The notes under the pieces: model-generated
What the model saw: only the letters and a program-made list of their open reading frames with translations
The model's database searches: none
Told to the model about the DNA's origin: nothing
In this document: piece after piece, positions 34,070 to 46,334 of the stretch
Position numbering within the stretch: position 1 is the stretch's first letter
How the letters are laid out: every line of letters begins with the position of its first letter
DNA from: Epiperipatus broadwayi
Lineage: Eukaryota; Onychophora; Udeonychophora; Euonychophora; Peripatidae
NCBI GenBank assembly: GCA_028023455.1
Contig: JAQFVV010012476.1
Location: 2,587,820 to 2,651,819 of the forward strand
Length of the DNA: 64,000 nucleotides
Direction of reading: 5' to 3'
Made by a program: the position numbers and the translations under genes

Positions 34070-37000
34070 TATTTTATATCGGGATGCCATGACCTAGCTT
34101 TTTTGGACAAATTCGTTCCCCATTTGGAACACAATAAATTTAAAAATATTGAGACAAATAATCCTCATATATGAAAAGAAAATCCAAGAAGCACGTCAGG
34201 CATCCATTCTCAACTTTTTCTCCAGGGATTCTCAGTCAACATTTGATAAATCTCCAAAAAAAAAAAAAAAACAAGATTATTAAGGGATTTAGAAGACAAC
34301 AATGGATCTTAGAATGTGCAACTAATGATTCAGAAAATTGGATTTGTGAATGGATCACAGGAAATAACTTTTAAGCTAAGTATTTTTACATGGATTTAAA
34401 TTGCATTATCATATATATGTACATATTTTAAGTGAATGCCGCATCATACACAGCAGTTCTTAAAATTTTATATATACCATGTTATTTTTCTAATGTAATA
34501 TTCTCAGATTATAATGTACTTTTTTTGGAGTAAGTAGCCAACTTTTCTCCCATAGACAACCATTGTGAATACTTATTATGTGTATGATATTCATGCTTAA
34601 TGATGAATTTTGGGTAACCAATTATCTTTGCTAAGTGCAATAAAGTGTATTTCAATCTGATCAAAATAATCCATCCACTCGTTTAAAATAGTACCACCAC
34701 ATGAACTATCAAAGTTGATTATAACAGGCGATCACAAACACTGACATCTGAATTGGCTTACCATTCACTTTTAAATTTGATTATCCATGATTCAATTTAG
34801 ATCTTTCAATTTCTATACTGATTATGGAGATCAGATTTTAATTTATTCTGTACAGTAGAAAGTAATTTATTTTTCTTTAAGTCAATAATAAGATAAACTT
34901 TCAGACAAGACACGATTCTTTATTTTATATATTGAATTTTATGTTCAGTAGCATTTCAATTATAAAAGTCCAAGTGAGGTGAGAATCCAGAGTTAATAAT
35001 AACTGTCAAAATTTAGTTCAAGTAGTAGTTGTTTCAAACAAATTAACAAATACACTTCTTACAATTACAATTAAATTTTAATTGGAATGGAATTACATCC
35101 TATGCGCATGTGCTGGCATATTGTTTTTAATAGCTCAAGGTTTTTTTTTGTTGAATGCAAAGAATACTATCAAATGAAAGCACTAGATTTTAATTTTATA
35201 TCTAAATTCAGTTATATAGAACAATTTTAAATGCCTTGAAATGAGTGTGGTTTTTGTTTATTCACTTGACATCCAGTAACTTTATTCCATCCATTAACAA
35301 TCATGAAATCTATCAAATTGCTGCCTGTTAAATATAAAATATTAGAAACTATGTAACTATTTAATTTATTTACTCAGCATTCATACATAATTTTAATCAG
35401 AATGGAATTACACCCTATATATGCTATTACATTGTTTTTAACACCTCAACAGTGTTTTTGTTGAACATGGATACCGTCAAACCAAATCACAAGATAGACT
35501 ATGAGACACTTCAGATTGGCCTATGTAAGTGAATTAAGGTACAAAAATAAGACTATCATCCCTATCTTTTCAAAGTCTCTATCTTGTGTTTTAGTTTAAA
35601 TATCCTTCATGTTCAACAAAAATATCATTGAGGTATTAAAAACAGTAAAATGCATGTGTACAAGGTGTGATTATCTTCTGATTAAAATTATATACAAATA
35701 GTGCTTACTTAGTAAATATATTCTAATTTTCATATTAAATGGCAGATCGGAAGATTTCATAATTGTTGATGTAATAAATTTAACAGATGTAAAGTGATTA
35801 TTGGAAGACCTTCACGTTCCTGTTTCAAGATACTTTAGATTGCCTTACAAGTGAATTTAGGTATAAAAATAAGAGGGCCACTCTTATCTTTTCAAAGTCT
35901 CTATTTTATGCTTCTTTTTGAGAGTATCCTTCATATTCAACAAAAACATCAATGAGATATTAAAAACAATAGCACAAGTGTAAAGGGTGTAATATTGTTC
36001 TAATTAAAACTGCATACAAATACTGCATTATAAATTTATTTAAATGCACATTCATTATGTAAGTAATATTTTCTGCATTAGTAAATTGAAGTTATATATA
36101 AAGAGCTAATTTTAAATCTAACATTTTGCATCTGGGACATTCTAGTCTACAATTTATCTAATAGTCCACATTTGTGTATGTTTGTAGAATGTTTCCCACA
36201 TTTGAATTGTCTACTTTTTTAAAAAAATCTGATTTACAATATTTTATATTACATTGAAAATTATTCCTTTTATACTGGTTTCTATGACTTTAATTAATGA
36301 TCCAATAAATAGTCAGAATAACCCAAGAATTTAAATATAATAGGCCAATTTTTTTAATTTATTACCAGTCTTGCAAGGCAGGAAAACGATTGCATAATTG
36401 AGGCTATCTACACAATCATTACATTAGAAGTGTAATACTTTGGGCAATGATATCAAGTACAGGATCACAGCCTATTAGTGTTGTTACTTTACACATTGAG
36501 AGACTGCTCAGGAACAATGTATTGCCACTAATATTGTAATGTTACTATCCAAAACAAAGTTTACATTATACAGAAAGAAGTCTTTATTTCTTAGTGAAAT
36601 AATTGTACAAGTCTTAAATTGTCTCTAGAAAATAGAAGAAGACTGGGAAAAAACATTTATGAAACCTCCTGCAGTTTTATAAGCTACAGAATTTTTTATA
36701 AGCTTTTACTTTTTCCTTCAACATTTAAACTAATGGTATAGAAAATATATAACTTGAACTTCAAAATATGTAGCTATTATATAGCATTTTACCTTTTGGA
36801 CACATTAACATGTGATGATTATGTTAATATTTATTTTCCTTGGCGGGTATTTATGTGCACATATGTAAAAATTTAAAAAAAAAACTTGAGTAAACTTTTA
36901 TTATTCAATAAAAATATATATATATATTTTACTATTTTATTTGTCCAATTATTTTATGATATAGCTCTAAATATGAGGGATGTTGTGTTTAATGTGTGAA

Positions 37001-37140
37001 TATAAAATATAATCAATAGACTCGTATGTATAAATATGCTTGAATATTTATTTCACGTTTATATACAATATTTACAACTCTATACAAGACTATTTAAATC
37101 TGTTGGTATATATATATATAAATTGTTTAAGCACATTATT
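34070..37140. other. No gene; locally duplicated AT-rich DNA
   Basis: Nothing protein-coding is recognised. A poly-A run of about 15 lies at 34257-34271 and an AT dinucleotide run near 36910-36927. The duplicated part at 35072-36015 is listed separately. Confidence 0.4.
35072..36015. repeat. Four related segments, two inverted against two
   Basis: Segments 35072-35160 and 35388-35472 are reverse complements of segments 35606-35690 and 35926-36015. All share GTTGAA..AAAAACA..(A)TTAAAAACA-type cores and TAATTAAAA/GGTGTAAT blocks. Spacing within each like-oriented pair is about 316-320 bp. The right pair also shares upstream sequence (TCTTTTCAAAGTCTCTAT). This looks like a duplicated unit plus an inversion about 35540, all diverged. 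Confidence 0.6.
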
Positions 37141-37490
37141 TGCTATATCATACAACCTGATGTTGGCTTGATATAATGTCTAGTTGCTATATAACTATTA
37201 ATTAAAAGGACTTCGGGTGTCCTAGGTTTATCTAATATTTCCAGCTGTTCTATGACAGCTTGCCTCATGTCTGATTATGTTCTAACAGCTTCCAGTTCTA
37301 ATATAACCTTGCTTCACTGGTTTATCCATATAATGAACAATGTATATACTGCAGTTGAGATCTGAGAGTAATTTGTTATTGTCCTACTTCATCTCCAATT
37401 GAACAGATTATAAATAACCACATCCTCGTCCATAATGAAAGCAATCAGATTCACTGAGGATCGTCACTCATTAGCCTGTTTCCACTACTG

Positions 37491-37981
37491 CAGGGGGGGC
37501 AAATAGCGGCCCAAGGGCCACATGTGGCCCCTAAAAGTTTTTATGTGGCCCACCAAGACAATCAGAAAAATCCGCCTTCGATTGAAATTTCTTTCCCCTT
37601 GCATGACCGAATATTCATCTCATATTTTCCACTAGGTAGGCCACATCAATACACATGCACAGTGTAGATACGATGTGCAGTGCTTTTCCAGTTGATTTGA
37701 TTAATCTCAATTTTGTCTTTGCATTAGCAAATATATACATTTCCAACTTTAGTGAAATCATGAACCCGCCGAAAAAATGTAAAATTGTAATGAATGTCAT
37801 GTGTTTAATGAAGAATGGACAAACAAATAATTCTTTGGTAATACAGGGAATAAAGCAGTGTGTTTATTGTGTCATGAAAAAAATGTGGCCCTCCACTAAC
37901 CTTCACTTTCACAAAATGGCCCCTGATGCGGCCCTCTGCCAACCTATGCGGACCTTGAGACAAAACAATTTCCCACCCCTG
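37491..37981 (+). mobile_element. hAT MITE, copy 1, with 8-bp target duplication
   Basis: Left end CAGGGGGGGCAAAT and right end (reverse complement) CAGGGGTGGGAAAT form the inverted termini. CACTACTG flanks both sides (37483-37490 and 37982-37989), the 8-bp duplication made by hAT transposases. Inside, about 37770-37900, one frame reads NECHVFNEEWTNK, then GNKAVCLLCHEKNVA, an N-terminal BED-type zinc finger fragment of the kind seen in GTF2IRD2/ZBED-like hAT proteins. The rest of the transposase is gone. A second copy lies at 44857-45330. Confidence 0.93.
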
Positions 37982-38899
37982 CACTACTGGATATATTTTA
38001 TTTATTCATATATCTATTGGTCTGAGCAATAAATATTCAATCTGAACAAAAGATGGAATTTGAAATAGACCATTCATTCAAGATAATATAACATCCTCTC
38101 TCCCTGCATAAAATTACTCCAGTGAATGTAGTCACTAAAATGTTTTTGATGGATATTTTTGTTGTTTTCTTGTTTAATTGATGACTTCATCAGTTCTGGT
38201 GATGCTGAGCACTGTAGATTCTTCAATACTGGCTGTTAGTGACGTTTCACTGGTGGCTAGAGACTTCACTGTTGGTTGATGACAAACATTTCAATCTTAG
38301 CTAGCTTCTGTACATGTAGAGTTGCTGTTCATGTTCTAGTTTGACTGCCATTTGCAATACTTTTAATTTGATCTCAATTGCTAGAACTTATTTAGTGATC
38401 CTTTTTAACATTTGACACAACTTAAACAACTATTTCCATTTTAGATTATTTTCATGGATTGCCCTAGAGCTCAACCCCAGTTTATTATCAATTATTTCTG
38501 CAGACCCTTTATGATTTATATTTTTATGAGCTGGTTCACATTAGTCACTGTAAAACCCAAATGAGTGAACCAGTTATGGCCTAATGAACTGCTATGTTTA
38601 CCAGCAGGAGACAACAAGAGGCAAATAAGCCTGTTTTATTAGGTATAATAATTTTATCTCATTTAATCTGAGAGTGATATATAATTGCCCAGATAGTCAA
38701 TTATTACTCTTCTACTAGAATGGAAGTCATGATTAGTTTTCTGCTAATGCTAGCCCACCTTCAGTACTGGTGTCCAGTTCCATTGTTATTGGCATATCAT
38801 TAATTATAATTTTATATTTAAAAGCTAAATCAATGCATTTCATATTTTTTATATATGAGTTGTTGATTTTATGTTGCCCTTCTGGCTTTTTGGAATGAC

Positions 38900-39060
38900 T
38901 CTTCCATTATTTTTTGAGAAACTTCCTTTTTCTTTTTAAAACAAGGAATTTCTATATGACTGACAGTTAAAATATTCATACAGTTTACTAGTATCAGCAT
39001 TCAGTGTGCAAGTTTTGGATTATCACATCTATAACAAAGATTTTCATTTGTTTTGCCATT
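38900..39060 (-). pseudogene. Gag zinc-knuckle trace
   Basis: On the minus strand, CYRCDNPKLAH near 39004-39036, then SHIEIPCFKKKK near 38935-38962, resemble two successive CCHC knuckles of a Ty3/gypsy-type gag. Stops interrupt. It lies between the two LTRs of the 37.1-39.5 kb element in the right orientation. Confidence 0.45.
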
Positions 39061-39545
39061 TATTAAAGCAGTTGTGTTGGCTATATGCACACACACATTA
39101 CGGATGATTGTTACTGTACAACTGATACACTGGCATAGCATTTAGTTGCTCTGCAACTATTAATATAAGGACTTTTGTTGCCCTTCTAGGTTTATTTAAC
39201 ACTCCCATCTGTATTGTGACAGCTTGCCTCGTGCGCTGGGGTAGTGACACACTTAGGTGACAGCTTGCCTCATGTCTGATTATGATCTAGCAGCTTCCAG
39301 TTCTAACAAACTTGTGTCATTGCTTTAGCCATATACTGGACACCATGCATACTGCTGTTCAGGTCTGTTGTCTGAGTTTACTAAATCCTATCCATAATGA
39401 GAACCATCGGATTCATTGAGCATAATCACCCTGCTATTGGATGTCTTATCTATTTCTATATTTATTGGTCTGTACTGATGACTGCTCAATCTGACTAAGA
39501 TAAGAAGGAATCTGGACTTGTCCATTAACTGAAGGTAAAGTGACA

Positions 39546-39880
39546 CATAACTGATACCCACTGGATTTACATAGAGAAAGTGGACAAAATATGCTAAAAC
39601 ATCTGTTATAAACTATTATCAATTAAGTCTTAGTACAAAGATCATAGCATGTGTTCTGCATCTTTAGGAGTAGAGAGCTCTTAAATCCGTCAAAAGTCAG
39701 CATTTGGTATTAAAATAATGTTATATATCTCCAGAAAATCAACATGTTTCTGAACTGTCCAGATTAAAGCTAATAATATTTAGAGGTTACTATTTATTGA
39801 TCACTATTGATGCAACAGTAAACTATTTAAAAATAAAACCTATATTGAAAAACAGAAACAAAGGAAATATATTTAAAACT
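39546..39880. other. No gene recognised
   Basis: AT-rich sequence between the LTR relic and the perfect palindrome; no features seen. Confidence 0.4.
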
Positions 39881-40012
39881 GTCTAAGTGTTGACTAGTTT
39901 TTAATATATATATAATTTTTAAATCAATATTCTTTATATCTGCTACACAGCAGATATAAAGAATATTGATTTAAAAATTATATATATATTAAAAACTAGT
40001 CAACACTTAGAC
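39881..40012. repeat. Perfect palindrome: 64-bp arms, 4-base loop
   Basis: Arms 39881-39944 and 39949-40012 are exact reverse complements with loop ACAC. The outer ends are GTCTAAGTGTTGACTAG and its mirror. No mismatch over 64 pairs means the structure is very young, kept by conversion, or an assembly or library fold-back artefact. A transcript across it would form a long double-stranded hairpin. Confidence 0.95.
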
Positions 40013-40068
40013 AATCCCAGTATCAACAATTTCTACCTTATCAAGGCAACCTCCTTTTAACAGTAGTT

Positions 40069-40071
<3 letters not shown>

Positions 40072-40151
<80 letters not shown>
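40072..40151. repeat. (AT)n microsatellite, about 40 units
   Basis: Uninterrupted alternating A and T over about 80 bases, 60 bases right of the perfect palindrome. Confidence 0.97.
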
Positions 40152-40152
<1 letters not shown>

Positions 40153-40727
40153 GGGTATTATTAATCAAAATATTCTAGAATACTAAAAAATTCAAGCACT
40201 ATCTAAAGTTGAAAGAGAAAACCCTAATAACAATGTTCAATTTCTGGTTCGTAATTTGTGTTTAAACATAGGAAGAAGACAAAAAAGAATTGAGCTACCC
40301 ATTATTATTATTATTTCATGAAAAATTAGCCCGGAGGAGAGTGCAAACATACAAAGCTCAGGGTTCATAGTCAATAATCAGCTGAAGCAAAATTTAAAAT
40401 TTCAATTTGATTAATCAATAATCAAAAATGTTTACTTAATCTGTGACTGAAATGTCATTTAATGTTAAACAGTTTTCTGAACTGCTGCCGATCAATAAAT
40501 TTCTTTACCTAATAGTAGAAGTCTTCAAACCTTACTATCAGTTTTGCCATATTATATGACATCAACAATGGGCATTCATCTTTATATATAATATCAACAA
40601 AGGTCACCCATGGCATTTATCATTATATATTAATATATAGAATAGTGAGCACTCTAACTTTTCCCTATATTTAATATAACTACTTATCTTTATTGATCTC
40701 ATGCTCTTTTTATATTTATTCATTATA

Positions 40728-40935
40728 CAATGGTCACTGATGATAAACAAGGTGAAACTCTCTATACAGTACTGCCACCCTCTGCCAACCAGAGTAATCA
40801 ATGGAAGCCAGAAGGCTTGTGCATAAAATCCCTATCTAATGCCTATTCATCCAATATCCCCAGACTAGTTTCTGGCTTGTGGCCTTCGTCAGTGAGGAGC
40901 TTTGTATCTGAGAGCACTGCACCTAGATAGTGATC
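40728..40935 (+). repeat. Repeat family C, copy 5
   Basis: Plus-strand copy with CAGAGTAATCAATGGAAGC, GTGCATAAAATCCCTATC and CCCCAGACTAGTTTCTGGC. The 66-codon frame aligns with the peptides from copies 1 and 4. Confidence 0.75.
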
Positions 40936-41597
40936 ATGTGATGCTTTGTGGTCACTGATGATGTTGAGATAATTGTGATATTTAATTGTGATTTTATTTG
41001 CGGATGATTATTATTACCACCTCTCTACAATTACCCCTTTATTCCTTCAAAAATTTACAATATATACATTGTTTATCAGACAATAGGCTTCTGTTGTCCT
41101 TTTTGTGTATTAAATTTAAATTTATTTTCTCAAAACGAAATTTTATTGCATTATGAATGCTGCGATGCATTGGAGTCAGGAATCTCTCAGCTACTATGCC
41201 CAACTTTTTAGCCACCTTACTTTCCCTTTCCATTCCCCACCCTACATTTTTCCCATATTCTCTCTATCCTGCTCCTTTTCATTTCCACATTATCTTTGTC
41301 CACTCTATGGCCTTTATATCTAGATCCTCCTTCTCTTTTTTCCAAACCCAGCATAAAAACCAAAAACCCACTTTCTGCATAATAATTTTGTTTATATTTA
41401 TTCTCCTACAACTTCCATTATTTGTTACCCTTTCTGTTCGTAAGCACTTACATTCAATTAACAGATGCCTAATATTCCCCATGCCTTACATACATAACGT
41501 AGATAACCCTTCCCCTTTGCCCCACCCCACCCTCCTTTTTTTAAAAATTTTTTTTTGAAGGTTTTGTTGGTTTTTAATTTAGGTGCCCTTCAAATTT

Positions 41598-41637
41598 TTA
41601 AAAAAAAAAAACACTATTAAAAAAAAAAAAAAGGGGG

Positions 41638-41687
<50 letters not shown>

Positions 41688-41689
41688 AA
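41598..41689. repeat. Poly-A tract with G5 interruption
   Basis: An A-rich run with a GGGGG interruption at about 41633-41637, then nearly 50 consecutive A. It lies within the LINE and does not mark its end. Confidence 0.9.
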
Positions 41690-42325
41690 ATCACTCACAT
41701 TCCATTTATGTATATTCCCTTGTTGCTAACAATCCTGTTTTAAACATCAGACAACTTTCCTTGCTATTATCGTAAATTAACTCACGCCCAATATTCTGCT
41801 TACTTCTATACATATTTAAATTCTTTTACTCTCCACATTAGTTCTCCATTTTTCTTAACTCCTATTTTTTATTAATGCATCTATTCTTCTATCCCATTCT
41901 TTGCCACTATAACACTCAACAATTCTCTTAACATAATCACCCCATCTTTTGTACAAGTATACTGACATAAAGTCTTTATCCAAATCTGCATAGCGTAATT
42001 CCTTTCTCACCCATCTTGTTTCCTGTCCTTTACTTGTAACCTAAATAAATACTATTTTGGCTATTCTCTTACTATCCACAAATTGCAATCAACCAAAAAT
42101 TTTCATTTTGCTTTTTGCATCTCTCATATAAAAATTTGACCATCCCATTTCTCCTTGAATTGCCTCATTTGTCATCCACACATCTGCATCTAATATGTCT
42201 TCCTACTTCTCTTTGTACTTTTTATAAGTAATCTAACACCCTTTTACTAAGACATAATGCCTCGTTACCATAAGTTAATCATGTTACTGCCACTCTCTTC
42301 CATACAATTCTAGCTACATCATATT

Positions 42326-42780
42326 TAATTATAAATATGCGACTTTTTTTTCGCATTAAATAGTGAAGCTATAATTATATGAATAATGTATATTAGGTCT
42401 GCTAGTGCTTTCGAGATTCAATGTTGGAATCTCATACTCATAGCTTTGTGAATGAACTGTTGTGATTATACAAATGAGTTTGAATTTTTAATTAGTTACT
42501 CCATTGTATGGAGAGCAAAGCATGCCTCTCTTCTATTAATGGCACTAATATCATTTGCTATGTAGAAAGCTTAACTTTTCTTTTGGCATCACTCTCTTCT
42601 GTACAAATTAAAAATTCAAACTCATTTGCATAATCACAACCGTCTTCATTCACAAAGTTATGAGTATGAGATTCCAACATTGAATCTTGAAAGCGCTAAG
42701 CAGACCTATTATACATTATTCATATAATTATAGCTTCACTATTTAATGCGAAAAAAAAAAAAGTAGCATATTTATAATTA
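42326..42780. mobile_element. MITE with long inverted arms
   Basis: Arms of about 180 bp (42326-42505 and 42602-42780) are reverse complements. Outer ends read TAATTATAAATATGCGAC and its mirror, and inner parts share GAGTTTGAATTTTTAATTAG. A spacer of about 95 bp separates them. It interrupts the LINE reverse transcriptase C-terminal region. Flanking TA is possible as a target site. No coding capacity. Confidence 0.85.
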
Positions 42781-43726
42781 CAATTTTCACTAGTGAAGAG
42801 AAAAACAATTTATTATATCATATTTATTATATGAAAACATTGTTAATTTCTTTATCAGTCCCTTTCTTTTCTTTCCTTCTTTTATCAATTTTGTCTCCCA
42901 CAATTTCTCCGATTACTAAGATGATTCACAAAGTTACATCTATTCGTCACATTTAACTTTATATCCCTCAATAAAAATTGTCTTCCCTTTCCCCAGAATT
43001 TATCATCAATACTTTTGATTCTAAATTTAATCCCCATCTCTTTACTCACCTTTGCACACATTTTCAGCATTACTTCCATATCATCCCAACTTTCTCTGCA
43101 TAAGAAAATATCATTAGCAAATAAGACCTGATAATATATACTCTCTTGCCATCTATTAATGACATCTCTATCCCTCTTCATAATCTTTCTATTGCTCTCT
43201 CCATTTCTCTCAATTATAACAAAATCAAAGTAAATGACATAGGGCATTCTTGCCTTAGTCCCACCCTACTTTTTATCTCTAGCTGATTCTATATTTTTTA
43301 ATTGATACATAGTTATTTTCATATCTCTTAATAAGATTCACTAAAGCTCCATTCATCCCCAAATTTACTAAACTTACCCATAAATCCATTTCTATTTACT
43401 CTATTATATGCCTTCTCTATATCTATAAAGACCATATATAAGTGTACCTATCTGTATTTCTACTCATATCTATAAGTGATGTGATTACAAATAAAGTATC
43501 TATTATATGCTTATCCGATCTAAAATATCCTTGCATTTCTCCCACTATATTATTTTATTCCATCCATTTGGCCACTCTTATAGCCACAATATATGCAAAA
43601 ACTTTATATAACACTGGTGTTACTGCTATTGGCCTATAATTGTTTAATTTCTAGAGTCCTTACCGTTTCTGCTAAATAATAGCTTTACTCTTGTATTATT
43701 CCAGCTAGCTGAAAAATTCTCTCTTC

Positions 43727-43832
43727 TGTGACAAAAAAAATTTATATTTAGAATAAAAATAAAACAAAAAATAAAAAAAAAAAAATAATATAATATAAAT
43801 AAAAAAAAGAGGGGGGGGGGGGGGGGGGGGGG
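43727..43832. repeat. A-rich tract ending in 22 consecutive G
   Basis: A purine-biased low-complexity run: alternating A runs from about 43731, then GAGAG-type sequence and G22 at 43811-43832. It lies within the LINE ORF2. Such G runs are often collapse or polishing errors in assemblies. Confidence 0.9.
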
Positions 43833-44856
43833 TCTTATTACACACATTCCCAAATTCATCACCATCTCTGCTGCCCACATCTTGCCTTTCCACTTTTCAA
43901 TTTCTTTCCTACCTCACTCAATGCATTTTCAGTAAAACTAATATTTACATTACTATGTGTTTTTATGTTTATTATGACTCTCTTCTTCACAACGTCTTTT
44001 CTCTATCCATTACATACTATATTTAAGATTGTCTCTAATTCTCAAGAGCTACTCTTTTTTTTTGACTATTTAGTATTACTATTTCTCTCTCTCATATATT
44101 CCTTCTTTTAATATATTTCCAAAGTTTTTTACTGCCATCTCTTCCACTTTTATTAATATCTCCAATAATTTACTATTTAAGTTCATTCACTCTCTGTAAT
44201 TATCTATTTTAACCAATTTTTTTTAAAAGTTTTCCCATTTAATATTAAGATTTTTTCACTTTGTTTTTAAGTAGCACATTTATATTTTCTGCATGTTTTT
44301 TTTACTCTTTTTTACACTAATTCCCACTTTTCTACTACTTCTGAATATTCTCACCTAAAACCTTATTTTGCCACTTTTTCTACTTCATCACACTAGTCCT
44401 TATATTCATCCCCAACAAACTCTTCCATGATTTCTTCTTTTATTTTATATTCTTCTAACTTGTTCACTCTCCATCCACATCTTTCATCCTTTATACTTTT
44501 ATTACTATTTTCCATCACATTATTATTTCTATTATAAAGAAATTATGATCACTATTACAGACTCTCTTCATTATCAAACACTTTAATTTTCCGTACTTTA
44601 TTCATTCCCTCTTTTTCTTCTAATACATAATCTATTGTGAGAAACATTATTTCTAGATTGTGTATTGCCCCTCATAAATATTTGATAAATTTGCAATGTT
44701 CAAATTCGCTCTTTGACAAAAAAACCTTCAAAAGCTGTCCATTCTTGTTATACATGTCATCAATTTCTTCAATATGCCCATTCATATCCCCTATAACCAT
44801 TATTTTCTTCTTTTTTTTGAAACTCCATATATCCTTATCTAGGCATTCATATATGC

Positions 44857-45330
44857 CAGGGGTGGGCAATTGTTTTGGCTTGAGGGCCACATCGGAGGCC
44901 ACATTGTGGAAGTGAAGGTTAGTGGAGGGCTGCACTTGTTATTCATGACACAATAAACACACTGCTTTATTCCCTGTATTACCAAAGAAATATTTGTTTG
45001 TCCATTCTTCATTAAACACATGACATTCATCACCGATTTTACATTTTTTTAGAAAGTTCACGACTTCACTAAAGTTGGAAATTATACATTTGCTAATGCA
45101 AAGACAAAATTGAAATTAACTAGATCAACTGGAAAAGCACTGCATATCACATCTACACTGTGTATGTGTATTGATGTGGCCATCCTAGTGAAAAATAAGA
45201 GACAAATCTTTGGTCATGCACGGGAAGGAAATCTCAGTTCAAAATGGATTTTTCTGATTGTTTTGGAGGGCCGCATAAAAACTCTTAGTGGGCCGCATGT
45301 GGCCCTCGGGCCACTATTTGCCCACCCCTG
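44857..45330 (-). mobile_element. hAT MITE, copy 2, with 8-bp target duplication
   Basis: CAGGGGTGGGCAAT at the left and the reverse complement of CAGGGGTGGGCAAATAG at the right form the termini. ATATATGC flanks both sides (44849-44856 and 45331-45338). It is the same family as 37491-37981 in opposite orientation, with the same BED-finger fragment on the minus strand (about 44940-45040). It inserted into the endonuclease region of the CR1-like LINE, so it is younger than that LINE. Confidence 0.95.
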
Positions 45331-46334
45331 ATATATGCTACTGTTCCAATCCATTACAGTTTGACTATCTCCAGTGGTCATATACATTATAGGCAACATC
45401 CATTTTTATCTTCATAATATTCTCAAACCAATGTTCTTGACACTTTACAGTATTTAAATATTTTTTTGACATAACTCCTATACAACCATCCTTTTTTTCT
45501 TTTCTATTTATACCCTGCCATACCTACTCGTCCAGTGTAGGTTTTTCTTCTTTTAGAAGTTTCCATTATTGCTAATACCTCAAATCCTTCATTTTTAACT
45601 GCTTTAATTCCCACCACTTTTGTCTCCTATAACCTTGCATATTCAAATATCAACTTTTAACAATTCCTTTCTTACTACCCTTTTACAAATTCTTCTGACT
45701 CTTTCTTCTCTATTAACATTTATAATTAGTTTGTTTATCGTTAGATTTGCAGACCCATTTTCTCTCCACATCAACATTTATATCTAAATCAGCTCCCCTT
45801 TGTTTACTTCTTACATCCCATCCATTCTTAATCTTCTTTTTGATAATACTGTGATTTAAAACCCTACTCCTTTTTATGTTTCCCAAACTATAATATTTTT
45901 CATAAATCAAACCCCTTAATACTTCACTTCCTCGTTTTGCGATGTGCAATCCATCTTCACTATATAAGTCCCTCTTACTAATAAAAACCCGCCACATATT
46001 CACAAAAATTACATTATTTATCTGCATAATTTTTTCAATCTTTCATTTATAGAACATGACCTATGTAATATATACCTATTATCAAATTTTGGTAGTAATC
46101 CAACTATTCCTGCTCTTCCTTTAATCTTATTCAAATTACTAATCAATTCTTTGTACTCATTCATTACTCTTTCTAATGGCTCTGATAAATTATTTGACCC
46201 TACCATAACATAAACATCTCTAGTCCCTTATTTCTTTACCTTATCTGTAACATTTCTAATTCTCTTTCCAGGCAAACATATTCTTACATAACTTTCTATT
46301 TTGTATTTTTATATTGAACTATTTTCATCATTAA

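Larger units (their letters stand above)
37141..39545 (-). mobile_element. LTR retrotransposon relic with a hAT MITE in one LTR
   Basis: Two diverged direct repeats act as LTRs: 39109-39545 (5' on the minus strand) and 37141-38093 (3', enlarged by an inserted hAT MITE). On the minus strand each starts TGT-AY--TTAYCTT-A and shares GACAGCTTGCCTCATGTCTG in plus-strand form. Just upstream of the 3' LTR, the minus strand reads GCAGGGAGAGAGGA, a polypurine tract. The interior of about 1 kb keeps a zinc-knuckle trace. A primer-binding site and matching target-site duplication were not found, so confidence is moderate. Confidence 0.6.
41039..45680 (-). pseudogene. CR1-like ORF2: endonuclease, reverse transcriptase, Cys-His end
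   Basis: Endonuclease: GVMSKKYLNTVKC near 45450-45490, then KKIMVIGDMNGHIEEID near 44763-44815, with the catalytic Asp-Met-Asn kept (the hAT MITE lies between these pieces). The linker repeats the CGWR...KIKE motif of copy 1. Reverse transcriptase block C reads LFANDIFLCRE near 43100-43130, so the ADD motif is altered to AND. LTYGNEALCLSK near 42240-42280 is the usual post-catalytic block. The end has CIYCK near 41050 and HLLIECKCLRTER near 41420-41465. Inactive. Confidence 0.75.

Noticed and set aside
41157-41558. Plus-strand 133-codon frame rich in Phe, Pro and Ser
   Set aside because: Antisense to the CR1-like ORF2 C-terminus, whose minus-strand motifs (HLLIECKCLRTER) are recognisable; low-complexity composition.
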